Shown: positions 7,680 through 15,039 of the stretch, one piece after another
Position numbering within the stretch: position 1 is the stretch's first letter
Layout of the letters: every line of letters starts with the position of its first letter
Assembly: GCA_002311335.1 (NCBI GenBank)
Contig: DBZX01000012.1
Coordinates: 18,745 to 41,089 of the forward strand
Source: a bacterium UBP10_UBA1149
Lineage (GTDB): Bacteria; Desulfobacterota; Binatia; UBA1149
Direction: 5' to 3'
DNA length: 22,345 bases
Notes under the pieces: generated by a model
Seen by the model: the letters and a program-made list of their open reading frames with translations, nothing else
Database searches by the model: none
Told to the model about the DNA's origin: nothing
Translations under genes and position numbers: made by a program

Positions 7680-8984
7680 TCAGTCGAGTCGGCTGATGTC
7701 TTCGAGTTCGCGGCCGCGGGTTTCCGGCAGGCGCAGCAACACCAGGCCTCCTACCGCCACCGTGAGCGAAATCCAGGCCGCGGCCGAGGCTATCTGCTCG
7801 GCGTTGTCGCTGCCCATTCCCAGCAGCCACAGTCCCAGCGCCCATCCCAGGGTCTGCACCGACACCGTCCAGCCCGAGGCCGTGCTTCGAAACGAGGTGG
7901 GAAACAACTCTGTTGATATAGCGCGCAGTATCACCGAGCCGGCCGTACCGCAGAACACTATGAAAATGTAGGCAATCGGCAAAGCGGCGCCGCCGGGTCC
8001 GCGGTAGAACAGCCACGCGGCGGCAGGGTAGAGCAGGAAGAACACCGCGCCCACTATCCTGCGGCCGTGTTTGTCGCCCTGTTTACCGGCTACGATGTTG
8101 CCGATTATGCCTATCATTCCACCGGCGATGACCATGAACGAATACTGTCCGGGCGACCAACCGTGCAGCTTCTGTACGATGTAGGAAGTGAACTGGAAGA
8201 CGCTCACCTCGCCGGTAGCAACCAGCAGAGCGGTCAGGCTCACGAGCGCTGTGCGGCCCGGGAACGCGGTGGCCAGGTCGATGACCGGCTGCAGGGCGTC
8301 GCGCCACCTGTGGCCGGTATCAGCCGTGGATGCCTTACCGGTGGCGAGCTGGTTGGCGATAAAGCGACTTGTCTCAGGCAGGTTACGGCGGAACATGGGA
8401 AGCAGGAGTACGGGAAGTATTCCCATCGCGTAGAGGCTGCGCCAGCCGAAGGGCAGCAGGTCGATGAAGGCGAAGCCGAGCGCCCCGAGCCCGTGACCGA
8501 AAGCTGCCAGCGCAGCCGTCATGCCTATGCCCCAGCCGCGGTGCTCGGCCGGGAACTCCTCGGCGATGAGCACCATGCCTATGGCCACGCCGGCGAGCAG
8601 GAAGGTGCGCGTAAACATCTGCGCTGCGACAAAGTGGGCCGGCGTCTGGGCAAACGCTGTCAGGAAGGTGCCCACGCTGAAGCCGACGACGGTGGCCAGG
8701 AAAACCGGGCGACGCCCGATGCGGTCGGCCACCGGTACGACCGCAAGGGCCGGGAGGCCGCCTATCCTCACGAGTCCGAGCAGGCCGCCCATCTTGTCTT
8801 CCTCCATGCCCACGCCTTCAGCGATGTGCTTGAGCGCCGAGGTGATTATCGAAAGGTCGTAGCCTTCGAACAGCAGGGCCAGCGAAACCACCCCCAGCAA
8901 CTTTATGTGGCGGTCTTCGAGGGGGGGGAGGCGCCCGAGGAAGGGTGGGATCCACCAGGGTCGCTTGGCGGCGGCAGCGCTCAC
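7680..8984 (-). CDS. MFS transporter, sugar/aromatic-acid porter type
   Basis: 434 aa with about twelve hydrophobic segments, typical of the major facilitator superfamily in the inner membrane. The cytoplasmic loop-2 motif is ADRIGRRPVF (86-95) and its second-half counterpart is GKQGDKHGRR (300-309). PETSR (203-207) and the C-terminal PETRGRELEDI (420-430) are hallmarks of the sugar-porter/aromatic-acid group. The Asp in FEGYDLSII (39-47) of the first segment is also common in aromatic-acid:H+ symporters, so an organic acid substrate is plausible but unproven. The start is a GTG at 8984 that overlaps the TGA of the upstream Rieske gene by four bases, with no Shine-Dalgarno of its own, so translation is probably coupled. 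It converges with the metalloprotease gene across a 20-bp gap. Confidence 0.92.
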   Translation of the reverse strand: MSAAAAKRPWWIPPFLGRLPPLEDRHIKLLGVVSLALLFEGYDLSIITSALKHIAEGVGMEEDKMGGLLGLVRIGGLPALAVVPVADRIGRRPVFLATVVGFSVGTFLTAFAQTPAHFVAAQMFTRTFLLAGVAIGMVLIAEEFPAEHRGWGIGMTAALAAFGHGLGALGFAFIDLLPFGWRSLYAMGILPVLLLPMFRRNLPETSRFIANQLATGKASTADTGHRWRDALQPVIDLATAFPGRTALVSLTALLVATGEVSVFQFTSYIVQKLHGWSPGQYSFMVIAGGMIGIIGNIVAGKQGDKHGRRIVGAVFFLLYPAAAWLFYRGPGGAALPIAYIFIVFCGTAGSVILRAISTELFPTSFRSTASGWTVSVQTLGWALGLWLLGMGSDNAEQIASAAAWISLTVAVGGLVLLRLPETRGRELEDISRLD

Positions 8985-9367
8985 GAAAGGGAGGGGAGCT
9001 CCACTATCGCAACACCGTCTTCTTCGACAACGGGCAGGGATTCAAGGCTTTTGCCCGAGGGCGGCCCGGCTACGCACAGGCCGGTGGCCGGTTCGTACAG
9101 GGCCCCGTGCGTGGCGCAGACTATCCAGCAACGGTCGTTTGAAAGAAATCGGTTTTCGACCCAGTCGAGCGTGGTGGGTATGTGTCGGCAGCGGTTGCGG
9201 TAAGCCAGCAGGCGGCCTTCGTGCCGCAGCAGGAAAGCCGGCGCGAGGATGTTGTTATCCTCGGTATCGCCCTCCGTGGGTGGTGCTGTCTCAGTAAAAG
9301 AAAAGGCAAGAGTCTCGCCTTCGGCCAGTTTCGAGGCTGCTTCTATGCTCATGGTGCGCGGAGCCAT
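8981..9367 (-). CDS. Single-domain Rieske [2Fe-2S] protein
   Basis: 128 aa. The cluster-binding motifs are C60-R-H62 and C84-A-T-H87, with 21 residues between H62 and C84; the surrounding NRCRHIPTTLDW and CATHGALYEP segments are typical of small soluble Rieske proteins. There is no transmembrane segment or signal peptide, so it should be a cytoplasmic electron carrier or a Rieske-type accessory domain. The ATG at 9367 is used; an internal ATG at 9352 is an alternative, and neither has a Shine-Dalgarno. Its stop codon overlaps the start of an MFS transporter gene, so the two form one unit. No oxygenase catalytic subunit lies next to it, so its redox partner is unknown. Confidence 0.92.
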   Translation of the reverse strand: MAPRTMSIEAASKLAEGETLAFSFTETAPPTEGDTEDNNILAPAFLLRHEGRLLAYRNRCRHIPTTLDWVENRFLSNDRCWIVCATHGALYEPATGLCVAGPPSGKSLESLPVVEEDGVAIVELPSLS

Positions 9368-9373
9368 CCGCGC

Positions 9374-9383
9374 AGACTATCAG
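9374..9383 (-). promoter_or_regulatory. Possible extended -10 element placing the Rieske start at +1
   Basis: On the minus strand CTGATAGTCT reads as TG-A-TAGTCT, an extended -10 with a 3/6 hexamer. Standard spacing would put +1 at about 9367, the A of the Rieske ATG, which would make a leaderless mRNA and fit the lack of a Shine-Dalgarno. No -35 box is visible. The identical 10-mer occurs at 6060-6069 on the plus strand, 51 bp before the small secreted protein gene. Confidence 0.2.
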
Positions 9384-9456
9384 TGGTGGCTTGGCTGGGC
9401 TACTGCGCCTTGGGCCGTGGGGCTGGAGTTGTGGGTGACTTTCATGCTAAACAGGG

Positions 9457-9480
9457 CCTCCGGTGTTGCCCGGAGGAGGA
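9457..9480 (+). promoter_or_regulatory. Hairpin that sequesters the DUF1329 gene's Shine-Dalgarno
   Basis: CCTCCGG (9457-9463) pairs perfectly with CCGGAGG (9470-9476) around a six-base loop. The 3' arm contains most of the ribosome binding site GGAGGAGGA (9472-9480), which lies eight bases before the ATG at 9489. Folding would hide the site from the ribosome, so this is a candidate translational switch or simply a strong leader structure. Confidence 0.5.
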
Positions 9481-9488
9481 CTCTGCTT

Positions 9489-10781
9489 ATGGTCGCCACG
9501 CTTCGTCTGGTCTTTGTTAGCTGGTCCGTTTCGGCGTTCGCCCTTGTTTTCGTTTTCATCGCCACCGCGACCCCCGGACAGTCCTGGTCGGCGGACCCCG
9601 AGGTCGGCATGAAAATCACCAAGGTGAACATGCACGAGTACGAGGACTACCTGCCGCCGTCGGTGCAGATCATGCTCGACTACGGCATGACCATAGAAGT
9701 ATCTGAATACGAATCCTGCCCCTGGCCCAAAGCCTTTATCGACGCCACCGAAAAGTACTCGAGCCAGGTCGAGTTGTCCGAAGACAACCTGGCCCTGCAC
9801 AACTACACGGCCGGCATGCCGTTTCCGAACATCGACGCCAATGATCCGGCCGCCGCGTGGAAGATCATGTGGAACCATGAGCACAAGCCGGCCTTCAGCG
9901 ACGACGTGCGCACCGAGTGGGTGGTCGAGAACATGGACGATCGCGGCTACGTCGAAAAGATGCTGTCGTCGGATGTCTGGCGGCGCTTGAAGTGGGAAGG
10001 GCGTATCATCCATGACCCGAAACCGATCATAGAACACGACCCGCCCATGCGTTTTACCGAGCAGTGGGGGCCGATCCAGACGCCTTTCGACTTGAGGGGG
10101 ACGTCGTTTTTATCGTACCGCTACGAGGAAGCGCAGCGGTCGGATGACTCCTGGCTCTACCTCCCGGCACTCCGGCGTGTACGTCGTTATTCCACCTCGG
10201 ATCGAAGCGGCACGCTGTTCGGCGGTGACATAGACCAGGATTCGATCTGGGGTTTCAACTCCAAGCCCGAGTGGTGGGAATTTCAACTGCTCGGCGAGCG
10301 CGAAATCCTCGTGCCCATGCACACGGGCAAGTACGGTACCCTCGACTTGTGGTGTGGTACCTCCGGCACTGCCAGCTGGGTGCCCTGCGTGAAGTGGGAA
10401 AAGCGCAAGGTATGGCTGATCAAGGGCACCCCCGAGCGCTTGCCCGTGTACGCGTTTTCGAAGCGCCACCTCTGGGTTGACCAGGAAGTGTTCAACGTGA
10501 CCACCTCCGAGATTTTCGATAAGGCCGGTGAGCTTTGGAAGGTGTGGCAGAACACCTTCTGGTGCACCGAGTCCGTGCGTGACAATCGCGTCTACGAGGA
10601 CAAGCGCCTGTTCACGCCAGCCATCGCCATGATCGACTTCCAGTTGCGCCATACCTCGCGCATAACGCCACCGGGCCCGGCCAACCCCATGGAACACGAC
10701 TGGATGTTCGAGGCCAGCGAGGAATCCTTGAACTTACCCGAGTTTTACACCATAGCCAGCGTTCTCAACGAGGGACGCTGA
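9489..10781 (+). CDS. DUF1329 family protein, exported
   Basis: 430 aa, within the usual size of DUF1329 (PF07044) proteins. The ATG at 9489 is chosen because the near-perfect Shine-Dalgarno GGAGGAGGA precedes it and residues 1-36 form a signal peptide (hydrophobic 5-28, likely cleavage near QSWSA). Family features are the LPPSVQIMLDYGM segment (55-67), the Trp/Tyr-rich core with YLPALRRVRRYS (224-235) and DIDQDSIWGFNSKPEWW (247-263), and a C-terminal FYTIASVLNEGR. The family has an outer-membrane-associated, LolA-like beta architecture and is often found with DUF1302 proteins and RND exporters in bacteria that handle lipids or hydrocarbons; neither partner is in this window. The molecular function is unknown. 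It diverges from the Rieske-MFS unit across 121 bp. Confidence 0.88.
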   Translation: MVATLRLVFVSWSVSAFALVFVFIATATPGQSWSADPEVGMKITKVNMHEYEDYLPPSVQIMLDYGMTIEVSEYESCPWPKAFIDATEKYSSQVELSEDNLALHNYTAGMPFPNIDANDPAAAWKIMWNHEHKPAFSDDVRTEWVVENMDDRGYVEKMLSSDVWRRLKWEGRIIHDPKPIIEHDPPMRFTEQWGPIQTPFDLRGTSFLSYRYEEAQRSDDSWLYLPALRRVRRYSTSDRSGTLFGGDIDQDSIWGFNSKPEWWEFQLLGEREILVPMHTGKYGTLDLWCGTSGTASWVPCVKWEKRKVWLIKGTPERLPVYAFSKRHLWVDQEVFNVTTSEIFDKAGELWKVWQNTFWCTESVRDNRVYEDKRLFTPAIAMIDFQLRHTSRITPPGPANPMEHDWMFEASEESLNLPEFYTIASVLNEGR

Positions 10782-10808
10782 CGCTTCGCGGCGGTCACCG
10801 CGCCGATA

Positions 10809-10831
10809 GCCGGGCTGATTACAGCCTCGGC
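10809..10831 (+). other. Hairpin after the DUF1329 gene
   Basis: GCCGGGCT (10809-10816) pairs with AGCC (10823-10826) and CGGC (10828-10831), with one bulged T and a six-base loop, 28 bp after the DUF1329 stop. There is no T-tract, so Rho-independent termination is unlikely. It could protect the 3' end of the message or be incidental. Confidence 0.25.
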
Positions 10832-10875
10832 GCTCGGCCGCGGTGTAGAAAGCGGCCTGGGAAAGAGCAGGGCGC

Positions 10876-12711
10876 GTGAAGGTGCTGCGCCGTCCGCTGC
10901 TGCTGTTCGACGGCGACTGTGCGTTCTGCCGGCTGTGGGTCGAGCGTTGGCGGCGAAGCAGCGGCGACAGCGTAGACTACGCCTCCTCGCAGCAGCGGGG
11001 CGCTGAGTTTCCGGATGTAGCCCCCGACGTCTTCGAACGCACGGTGGTGCTGGTCGACGTCGACGGTTGCGTGTACCAGGGCGCCAACGCGGTGCTGCGT
11101 GCCCTGGCCTCTTCGGGGCACGGCCGCTTGCTCACGGCTTACCAGCGGCTGCCCGGTTTTGCCCCCGCCGCCGAGCTGGCCTACCGCGTGGTTGCGGCTA
11201 ACCGCGGACTGGCCTCGTCTGTCACCCGGCTGCTGCTGCCTGCTTCTCGCGCGCGCTACCTGTTGACCCGCAGATGTTTTCTGGCCGGGCTGGGCCTTGT
11301 ATACCTCGCCGCGTTTGTTTCGCTGTGGGTGCAGGTGCACGTCTTGCTGGGGAGTTCCGGCATCGCGCCCGCAGACGAGCTGTTGCAACGCTCGGCGGCG
11401 GCCGTACCCGGGCCCATGCACTGGTGGCGCTGGCCCACGCTGATGTGGCTGTGGCCGGGTGACATCTCGCTGCACCTGCTTTGCGCCGGGGGCGTGGTGG
11501 CGGCTTTGATGATGGTGGGCGGCCGCGCGCTGGTGGCGGCGAGCACAGTCGCCTGGCTGCTGTACCTTTCTCTGTTTACCGTGGGCGGCGTTTTTCTCAG
11601 CTTCCAGTGGGACATACTTCTGCTCGAGGCAGGTGTGCTGGCTCCCTTTCTCGCCCTGGGCTGGAGAGCGGGACGCGCACCGGCGCGGGCTGCGTTGCTG
11701 CTCTACCGCTTGCTGTTGTTCAAGCTGATGTTCATGTCGGGGGTCGTCAAGCTGCTGGCCGACGATCCTGCCTGGTGGAACCTGTCGGCGCTCGACTTTC
11801 ACTACTGGACACAGCCCCTGCCGCCGTGGACCGCCTGGTACGCAGATAAGCTGCCCGCCGTGGTACAGCGGGCATCGACCGCGCTGATGTTTGCGATCGA
11901 GTTGCTGCTGCCCTTCGCCTTGTTGGCCGGTCGTCGTGGCAGGCAGCTGGCGGCGGCGGGGTTTGCGCTGTTTATGGTAGCCATCGCCTTCACCGGCAAC
12001 TACGGCTTCTTCAATCTGCTGACCCTGGTCCTTTGCCTGCCGCTGCTCGATGACCCCGCACTCGACCGCTTGCTGCCGGCGAGGGTGGCAGGCCTGCTGC
12101 GGGGACCGCCGGGCGATGGAGTAGCAGCTGCACCCGGCGCGGGGGCTGTAAGCGCAGCCGCGCGCATGGCTGGCCTTGCTGCGCTGCTGTTGCTGGCCGC
12201 GCTCAGTCTCGGGCACATGACCGGCCGCCTGCTGGGCTACGCGGCGCTGCCCCCGGCCCTGCGCGCTACGATGACCACCTTGTCGCCCCTGCACCTGGCC
12301 GGTGGTTACGGCCTGTTTGCTCGCATGACCAGGCAGCGAATCGAGATAGTAGTCGAAGGCAGTCTCGACGGCCGCCAGTGGAAGGCCTACGAGTTTCGCT
12401 ACAAGCCCGGCGACCCGGCGCGGCGGCCGGCTTTCGTGGCACCGCACATGCCCCGCCTGGACTGGCAGATGTGGTTTGCCGCTCTCGGTGACTACCGCCA
12501 CAACCCCTGGCTGACGGCGTTTATGCGTCGCCTGCTGCAGGGTTCGCCCGCGGTCATGGGCCTGCTGGGCGACGACCCCTTTGATGGCCGGGCGCCTCGT
12601 TACCTGCGGGCACTGCGCTATGACTATCACTTCAGCCCGGGCGGTGACGACGACGCCTGGTGGCGACGCGAGCCGCGTGGTCTCTACGCGCCGGTGATGG
12701 AGCGACGTTAG
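10876..12711 (+). CDS. DUF393 (DCC thiol oxidoreductase) domain fused to lipase maturation factor-like membrane protein
   Basis: 611 aa. The N-terminus is a DUF393/DCC domain (about 5-105) with LLFDGDCAFC (9-18), a thioredoxin-like CxxC, and GANAVLRAL (69-77). The remainder matches the lipase maturation factor (LMF1/LMF2) family: a polytopic membrane region (about 135-455) with FLSFQWDILLLEAG (240-253), LLFKLMFMSGVVKL (280-293) and WWNLSALDFHYWTQPLPPW (300-318), then a soluble C-terminal domain with VAPHMPRLDWQMWFAAL (521-537) and NPWL. In vertebrates LMF1 helps fold secreted lipases in the ER; the bacterial role is unknown. The DCC domain suggests a disulfide or redox function (inference). 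The GTG at 10876 has only a weak AGCAGGG upstream. The gene follows DUF1329 by 94 bp on the same strand. Confidence 0.9.
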   Translation: MKVLRRPLLLFDGDCAFCRLWVERWRRSSGDSVDYASSQQRGAEFPDVAPDVFERTVVLVDVDGCVYQGANAVLRALASSGHGRLLTAYQRLPGFAPAAELAYRVVAANRGLASSVTRLLLPASRARYLLTRRCFLAGLGLVYLAAFVSLWVQVHVLLGSSGIAPADELLQRSAAAVPGPMHWWRWPTLMWLWPGDISLHLLCAGGVVAALMMVGGRALVAASTVAWLLYLSLFTVGGVFLSFQWDILLLEAGVLAPFLALGWRAGRAPARAALLLYRLLLFKLMFMSGVVKLLADDPAWWNLSALDFHYWTQPLPPWTAWYADKLPAVVQRASTALMFAIELLLPFALLAGRRGRQLAAAGFALFMVAIAFTGNYGFFNLLTLVLCLPLLDDPALDRLLPARVAGLLRGPPGDGVAAAPGAGAVSAAARMAGLAALLLLAALSLGHMTGRLLGYAALPPALRATMTTLSPLHLAGGYGLFARMTRQRIEIVVEGSLDGRQWKAYEFRYKPGDPARRPAFVAPHMPRLDWQMWFAALGDYRHNPWLTAFMRRLLQGSPAVMGLLGDDPFDGRAPRYLRALRYDYHFSPGGDDDAWWRREPRGLYAPVMERR

Positions 12712-12817
12712 CTTGCTTGAGTTGTCGCGGCCGTCGTGGCCTCATGCGCGGCTGCGGGAGGGCGGCAGGTGGCAACAGCCCTGCGAACGCATCCGCTACG
12801 GGAGTTAAAGAATACAG

Positions 12818-13477
12818 ATGAACATCGCCGAGACCGACGCCCTTCTGACCACCACGCGCTCCGTGCGCAAGCGGCTCGACTTTTCCCGGCCCGTTGAAGC
12901 CGAGCTGCTCGAAGAGTGCATAGACCTGGCCCTGCAGTCGCCAACCGGGTCAAACCAGCAGGGCTGGCACATCGTGGTCGTTACCGACGAGGACAAGCGC
13001 AAGGCCATAGCCGACGTGTACCGCGAGGGCTTCACGGCTTACCAGGCCATGAAAGAGGGCGAGGACCCCGGTTTCGGTGAGGACGACCTGCGAGCCGAGC
13101 AGATGCCGCGCGTGTATGACTCGGCCAGTTACCTGGCCGAGAACATGGAGAAGGCGCCGGCCTTCGTGCTTTTCTGTGTAGAAGGCCGGGTGGAAAATGC
13201 CGGTGTCATCGGCCAGGCGTCGTTGTACGGCTCGGTGCTGCCCGCCGCGTGGTCGTTCATGCTGGCCGGGCGCGCGCGTGGGCTGGGAATGGCCTGGACG
13301 ACCATTCACCTGTTCAAGGAGAAAGCCGTGGCCGAGCTGCTCGGGCTGCCCGATAACGTGACCCAGACCGTGCTGTTTCCGGTGGCGTATTTTACCGGCG
13401 ACGGCTTCAAGCCCGCTAAGCGACTGCCGGCTTCCAGCGTTACCCACTGGAACAGCTGGGGCAGCAAGCGCGGCTGA
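12818..13477 (+). CDS. Nitroreductase-family FMN oxidoreductase
   Basis: 219 aa, normal for the family. Visible family features are the N-terminal FMN-phosphate motif RSVRKR (14-19), SPTGSNQQGWHIVVV (41-55), and the GLGMAWTT segment (155-162) that lines the second FMN contact. These enzymes are cytoplasmic homodimers that pass electrons from NAD(P)H to nitroaromatics, quinones, enones or flavins; the native substrate is not evident. The ATG at 12818 is preceded by GGAG at 12801-12804, a rather long spacing of 13 bases. The 106-bp gap from the LMF-like gene shows no clear promoter, so the gene may be read from upstream. Confidence 0.9.
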   Translation: MNIAETDALLTTTRSVRKRLDFSRPVEAELLEECIDLALQSPTGSNQQGWHIVVVTDEDKRKAIADVYREGFTAYQAMKEGEDPGFGEDDLRAEQMPRVYDSASYLAENMEKAPAFVLFCVEGRVENAGVIGQASLYGSVLPAAWSFMLAGRARGLGMAWTTIHLFKEKAVAELLGLPDNVTQTVLFPVAYFTGDGFKPAKRLPASSVTHWNSWGSKRG

Positions 13478-13526
13478 AAGCTGGCTGCCTTCTATCGCAG
13501 CGCCGCCCTTGCGGGCACAATGATCG

Positions 13527-13546
13527 AGGGGCCCTTTTTGGCCCCT
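13527..13546 (+). other. GC-rich hairpin in the leader of the AmpG-like gene
   Basis: AGGGGCC (13527-13533) pairs perfectly with GGCCCCT (13540-13546) around a CTTTTT loop, 17 bp before the GTG start at 13564. The stem is strong but no T-run follows it on either strand, so it is not an intrinsic terminator. It stops just short of the GAGG ribosome binding site at 13553-13556. Confidence 0.35.
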
Positions 13547-13563
13547 GGTACCGAGGTCCGTTC

Positions 13564-15036
13564 GTGCGGGCTGATACGAGCGTGCAGGTGGCGGGCGGCG
13601 AAAGGAAAAAACGAGAGGCGAATCCTCACCTGTGGGTATCGAGTACCTACTTTGCCGAGGGGTTTCCGTACAGCGTAGTTCACCAGCTGGCCGAGGTCCT
13701 GTTCAAAGAAGCGGGCGCCAGCCTGCAGGCCATAGGCCTGACCTCTCTTTTTCACCTGCCCTGGAACCTCAAGTTTCTATGGGGCCCGCTGCTCGACGCC
13801 TTTGCGACCAAGCGGGCCTGGATGGTAACTGTCGAGCTGCTGATGGCCGTCCTGCTGGTGGGCCTGGCGCTGGTCGCAACGAGCGGGCAGGTGTTGCTGT
13901 TTGCGTCGCTGCTGTTTGCTTTGCTGGCCGTGCTGTCGGCTACCCACGACATAGCCATCGATGGCTATTACCTCGAGGCGCTCGACGAGGACGACCAGTC
14001 GCGTTTTGTAGGCTACCGGGCGTCAGCCTACAAGGTGGCCATGATGCTGGTCGCCGGCCCCACGCTGATCTTTGTCAGCAAGGTCGGCTGGTCTGCCGCG
14101 TTCGCGGCCACCGCGGTGGTCATGTTGCTGTTGATGGTCTGGCACCAGGTCTTTCTGCCCAGGGTAGAGGTGCAGCAGCGTCCCGCCAGGGTGATGCTGG
14201 TCACGCTGTTGCGCGGGCGCGTGCTGGCGGGCGCGGTCGTGCTCGCGGCGTTGTTGCTGGCGGGCCGGTGGCTGCTGCCACAGCTTCAGCCGCTGCTCCC
14301 AGCTGGACTGCAGACGGTGTCTGTTTCGGGCTGGATCGCGATCTCGCTGCTCGCGTCACTGCTGCTGGCCATGGCCATGTTGCCCCGTCTCAAGCGTGCG
14401 CTGGCGGGTAGCGATTCGTTCTACGCGGCGGCTTTTGTCGACTTTCTAGCCCAGGACAGGGTGGGGCGCTTACTGGCCTTCGTGGTGCTCTTCAGGGCCG
14501 GCGAGTCCTTCCTGCTCAAGATGCGTTATCCCTTTCTGCGCGATCTCGGCATGAGCATGGAGCAGTACGCATTTGCCAGCGGCACCGTGGGGCTGGTGGC
14601 TTCTTTCGTGGCCACGCTGCTGGGTGGATACCTGATTTCAAGGCACGGGTTGCGGCGCTGGATATGGCCTTTCGTGCTGGCGCAGAACACGCTCAACCTG
14701 CTCTACATGTGGCTGGCCAGCGGATCGGGCGAGGGGCTACCGGCGTGGACGCTGGTGGTCACGCTCGAAGCCTTCGGCTCGGGCCTTGGCACCGCCGTGT
14801 TCATGGTTTACCTCATGCGCTGCTGTGGCAGGGAGCACCGGGCGGCCCACATGGCGCTGCTGACGGCCTTGATGAGTCTCGGCTTTACCATAGCCGGGGT
14901 GGCCAGCGGTTTTCTCGCCGAGGCGCTCGGGTTCACGAGCTACTTCGGCTTTACCTTCCTGGCTTCGTTGCCGGCGATGGCCTTGATACCGCTGCTGCCC
15001 AACCTTGATCGGCCGGCAGGCGGCGGTCGGGCCTGA
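13564..15036 (+). CDS. AmpG-like / PAT-family MFS permease
   Basis: 490 aa with about twelve to fourteen hydrophobic segments. The AmpG/acetyl-CoA transporter signature is clear: YFAEGFPYSVVHQLAEVLFK (29-48), IGLTSLFHLPWNLKFLWGPL (57-76) and the transmembrane-loop motif SATHDIAIDGYYLEAL (125-140). AmpG imports anhydromuropeptides across the inner membrane during peptidoglycan recycling; the wider PAT family also carries other substrates. No anhydromuropeptide enzyme or beta-lactamase regulator lies nearby, so the substrate is left open. The GTG at 13564 has GAGG seven bases upstream and gives a short soluble N-terminus. A 68-residue stretch around 205-270 between halves is hydrophobic and may add extra membrane spans. 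It converges with the HMA-like gene across three bases. Confidence 0.88.
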   Translation: MRADTSVQVAGGERKKREANPHLWVSSTYFAEGFPYSVVHQLAEVLFKEAGASLQAIGLTSLFHLPWNLKFLWGPLLDAFATKRAWMVTVELLMAVLLVGLALVATSGQVLLFASLLFALLAVLSATHDIAIDGYYLEALDEDDQSRFVGYRASAYKVAMMLVAGPTLIFVSKVGWSAAFAATAVVMLLLMVWHQVFLPRVEVQQRPARVMLVTLLRGRVLAGAVVLAALLLAGRWLLPQLQPLLPAGLQTVSVSGWIAISLLASLLLAMAMLPRLKRALAGSDSFYAAAFVDFLAQDRVGRLLAFVVLFRAGESFLLKMRYPFLRDLGMSMEQYAFASGTVGLVASFVATLLGGYLISRHGLRRWIWPFVLAQNTLNLLYMWLASGSGEGLPAWTLVVTLEAFGSGLGTAVFMVYLMRCCGREHRAAHMALLTALMSLGFTIAGVASGFLAEALGFTSYFGFTFLASLPAMALIPLLPNLDRPAGGGRA

Positions 15037-15039
15037 TGC

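Noticed and set aside
10819..12630. A 603-codon open frame antisense to the LMF-like gene
   Set aside because: Its product is rich in Gln, Arg and Gly without any domain, and it lies wholly opposite a gene with strong family motifs. Long antisense frames are expected at this GC content.
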